Assembly (NCBI GenBank): GCA_043808325.1
Contig: JAZDEY010000012.1
Span: 1 to 11,712, forward strand
Length of the DNA: 11,712 nucleotides
Reading direction: 5' to 3'
Source of the DNA: JAZDEY01 sp043808325 [NCBI: Candidatus Eiseniibacteriota bacterium]
GTDB taxonomy: Bacteria > Arandabacterota > Arandabacteria > Arandabacterales
A program made the translations under genes and the position numbers. A model generated the notes under the pieces. The model saw only the letters and a list, made by a program, of their open reading frames with translations, ran no database searches and was not told the DNA's origin. The first letter of the stretch is position 1, and every line of letters begins with the position of its first letter. This document shows positions 11,239 to 11,712 of this stretch, one piece after another.

Positions 11239-11712
11239 ACACCCCTCGCCTCCAGACGACCCGTGAACTCCTCGGCTGTAAACTGTGCCCCCTGGTCGGT
11301 GTTGAAGATCACCGGCCTGGCCTCGCCCAAGGCCCGCTCCAATGCCGCCACACAGAAGGTGCTCTCCAGGGAGTTCGACAACTCCCACGCCAGAACATAC
11401 CGACTGAACCAGTCCATCACCGCCACCAAGTACTGGAACCCACGACGCATCGGGATGTAAGTGATGTCGGCGCACCACACTTCGTCCGGAGCCCTTATAG
11501 CAAGCCCCCGCAGCAGATACGGATACACCCGGTGCTCCGGATGTGGACGGCTCGTGTGAGGACCCGGTACCACTGCCTGAAGCCCCATCACCTGCATCAG
11601 ACGCGCTACTCGCTTCTCGTTCACCGGCCAACCCAGGTCCCGCAGCCAATCGGTCATGCGTGGAGAGCCATAGAAGGGCCGCCTCAAGTACAATTCGTCG
11701 ATCCGGCGCATC
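11234..11712 (-). pseudogene. IS3-family transposase OrfB, 5' part (runs off window, cut by IS21)
   Basis: This half carries the HTH_21-like region (MRRIDELYLRRPFYGSPRMT), the linker (VNEKRVARLMQVMGLQAV) and most of the rve integrase core, with the first two catalytic aspartates in WCADITYIP and NTDQGAQFT. The third residue, Glu, is in the 3' part at 8658-8874. With the IS21 element removed there are 35 residues between the second Asp and the Glu, the IS3-family D(35)E spacing. As it stands the frame runs 5 codons into the IS21 end and stops at 11217-11219. The ATG at 11709-11711 is internal; the true start and OrfA lie beyond the window. Confidence 0.9.

Larger units (their letters stand above)
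8398..11712 (-). mobile_element. IS3-family element, partial, split by IS21 element 2
   Basis: Minus-strand IS3-family DNA lies on both sides of the IS21 element at 8875-11233: the transposase 3' part (8658-8874) and its more 5' part (11234-11712, continuing past the window). The left tip is placed near 8398-8400, where the recombinase frame is broken and sequence begins TGATGCGCC, followed by TTGGACAGTTTCTGGGG (8431-8447), a motif of the kind found in IS3-family terminal repeats. The 257 nt from 8401 to 8657 hold no gene that I can support and look like the 3' non-coding end of the element. The other tip is not visible, so the boundary is approximate. Confidence 0.65.

Noticed and set aside
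1-11712. CRISPR array, tRNA or rRNA genes
   Set aside because: No regularly spaced repeats, cloverleaf or rRNA-like stretch were seen on reading either strand.

Overview
This is a bacterial accessory region made of a small cluster of probable defence genes (about 3.2-8.0 kb) walled in by insertion sequences. GC is moderately high, genes use Shine-Dalgarno sites, and the one clear promoter is sigma70-like, so a bacterium is certain. There are no rRNA, tRNA or housekeeping genes, so the species cannot be named.

Left flank (1-3272). Positions 1-788 hold the 3' remnant of one IS21-family element on the minus strand: the C-terminal part of IstA, and the first codons of IstB running off the window. 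It is cut at 788/789 by a second, complete-looking and different IS21-family element (789-3272, plus strand) with intact istA, istB, a strong stem-loop after istB, and repeated end sequences. I see no target-site duplication, and the genes on its two sides do not belong together, so a deletion or rearrangement probably occurred at this element.

Cargo (3273-8061). A 5'-truncated gene (plus strand) carries the transducer-like part of a GHKL/Hsp90-type ATPase and a C-terminal domain resembling a PD-(D/E)XK nuclease. It converges on a minus-strand pair: a large SIR2-domain protein (about 901 aa) and, 271 nt downstream, a GIY-YIG nuclease with a C-terminal RAMA domain. The SIR2 protein also contains a winged-helix-like segment, a PIN-like ribonuclease domain and a very basic coiled-coil tail. 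A near-consensus promoter (TTGACA-16-TATGAT) sits just upstream of the SIR2 gene and rules out the most upstream TTG start. The SIR2-PIN protein with a GIY-YIG-RAMA partner is the best candidate here for an undescribed defence system.

Right flank (8062-11712). After a short intergenic stretch with several dyads comes a 31-codon fragment resembling the start of a tyrosine recombinase (plus strand). It is cut by an IS3-family element on the minus strand that continues past the window. The IS3 transposase gene is itself split by a third IS21-family element (8875-11233) with clear ends, 54-bp imperfect terminal repeats and a 5-bp target duplication (CCCGC). Removing it restores the IS3 reading frame and D-D(35)E spacing exactly. 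Its IstA appears to have lost one catalytic aspartate (Asp to Asn).

Order of events (inference): an island with a recombinase and defence genes was hit by IS3 on the right; IS21 then entered the IS3; on the left another IS21 element landed near an older IS21 copy, and a deletion removed the start of the ATPase gene.
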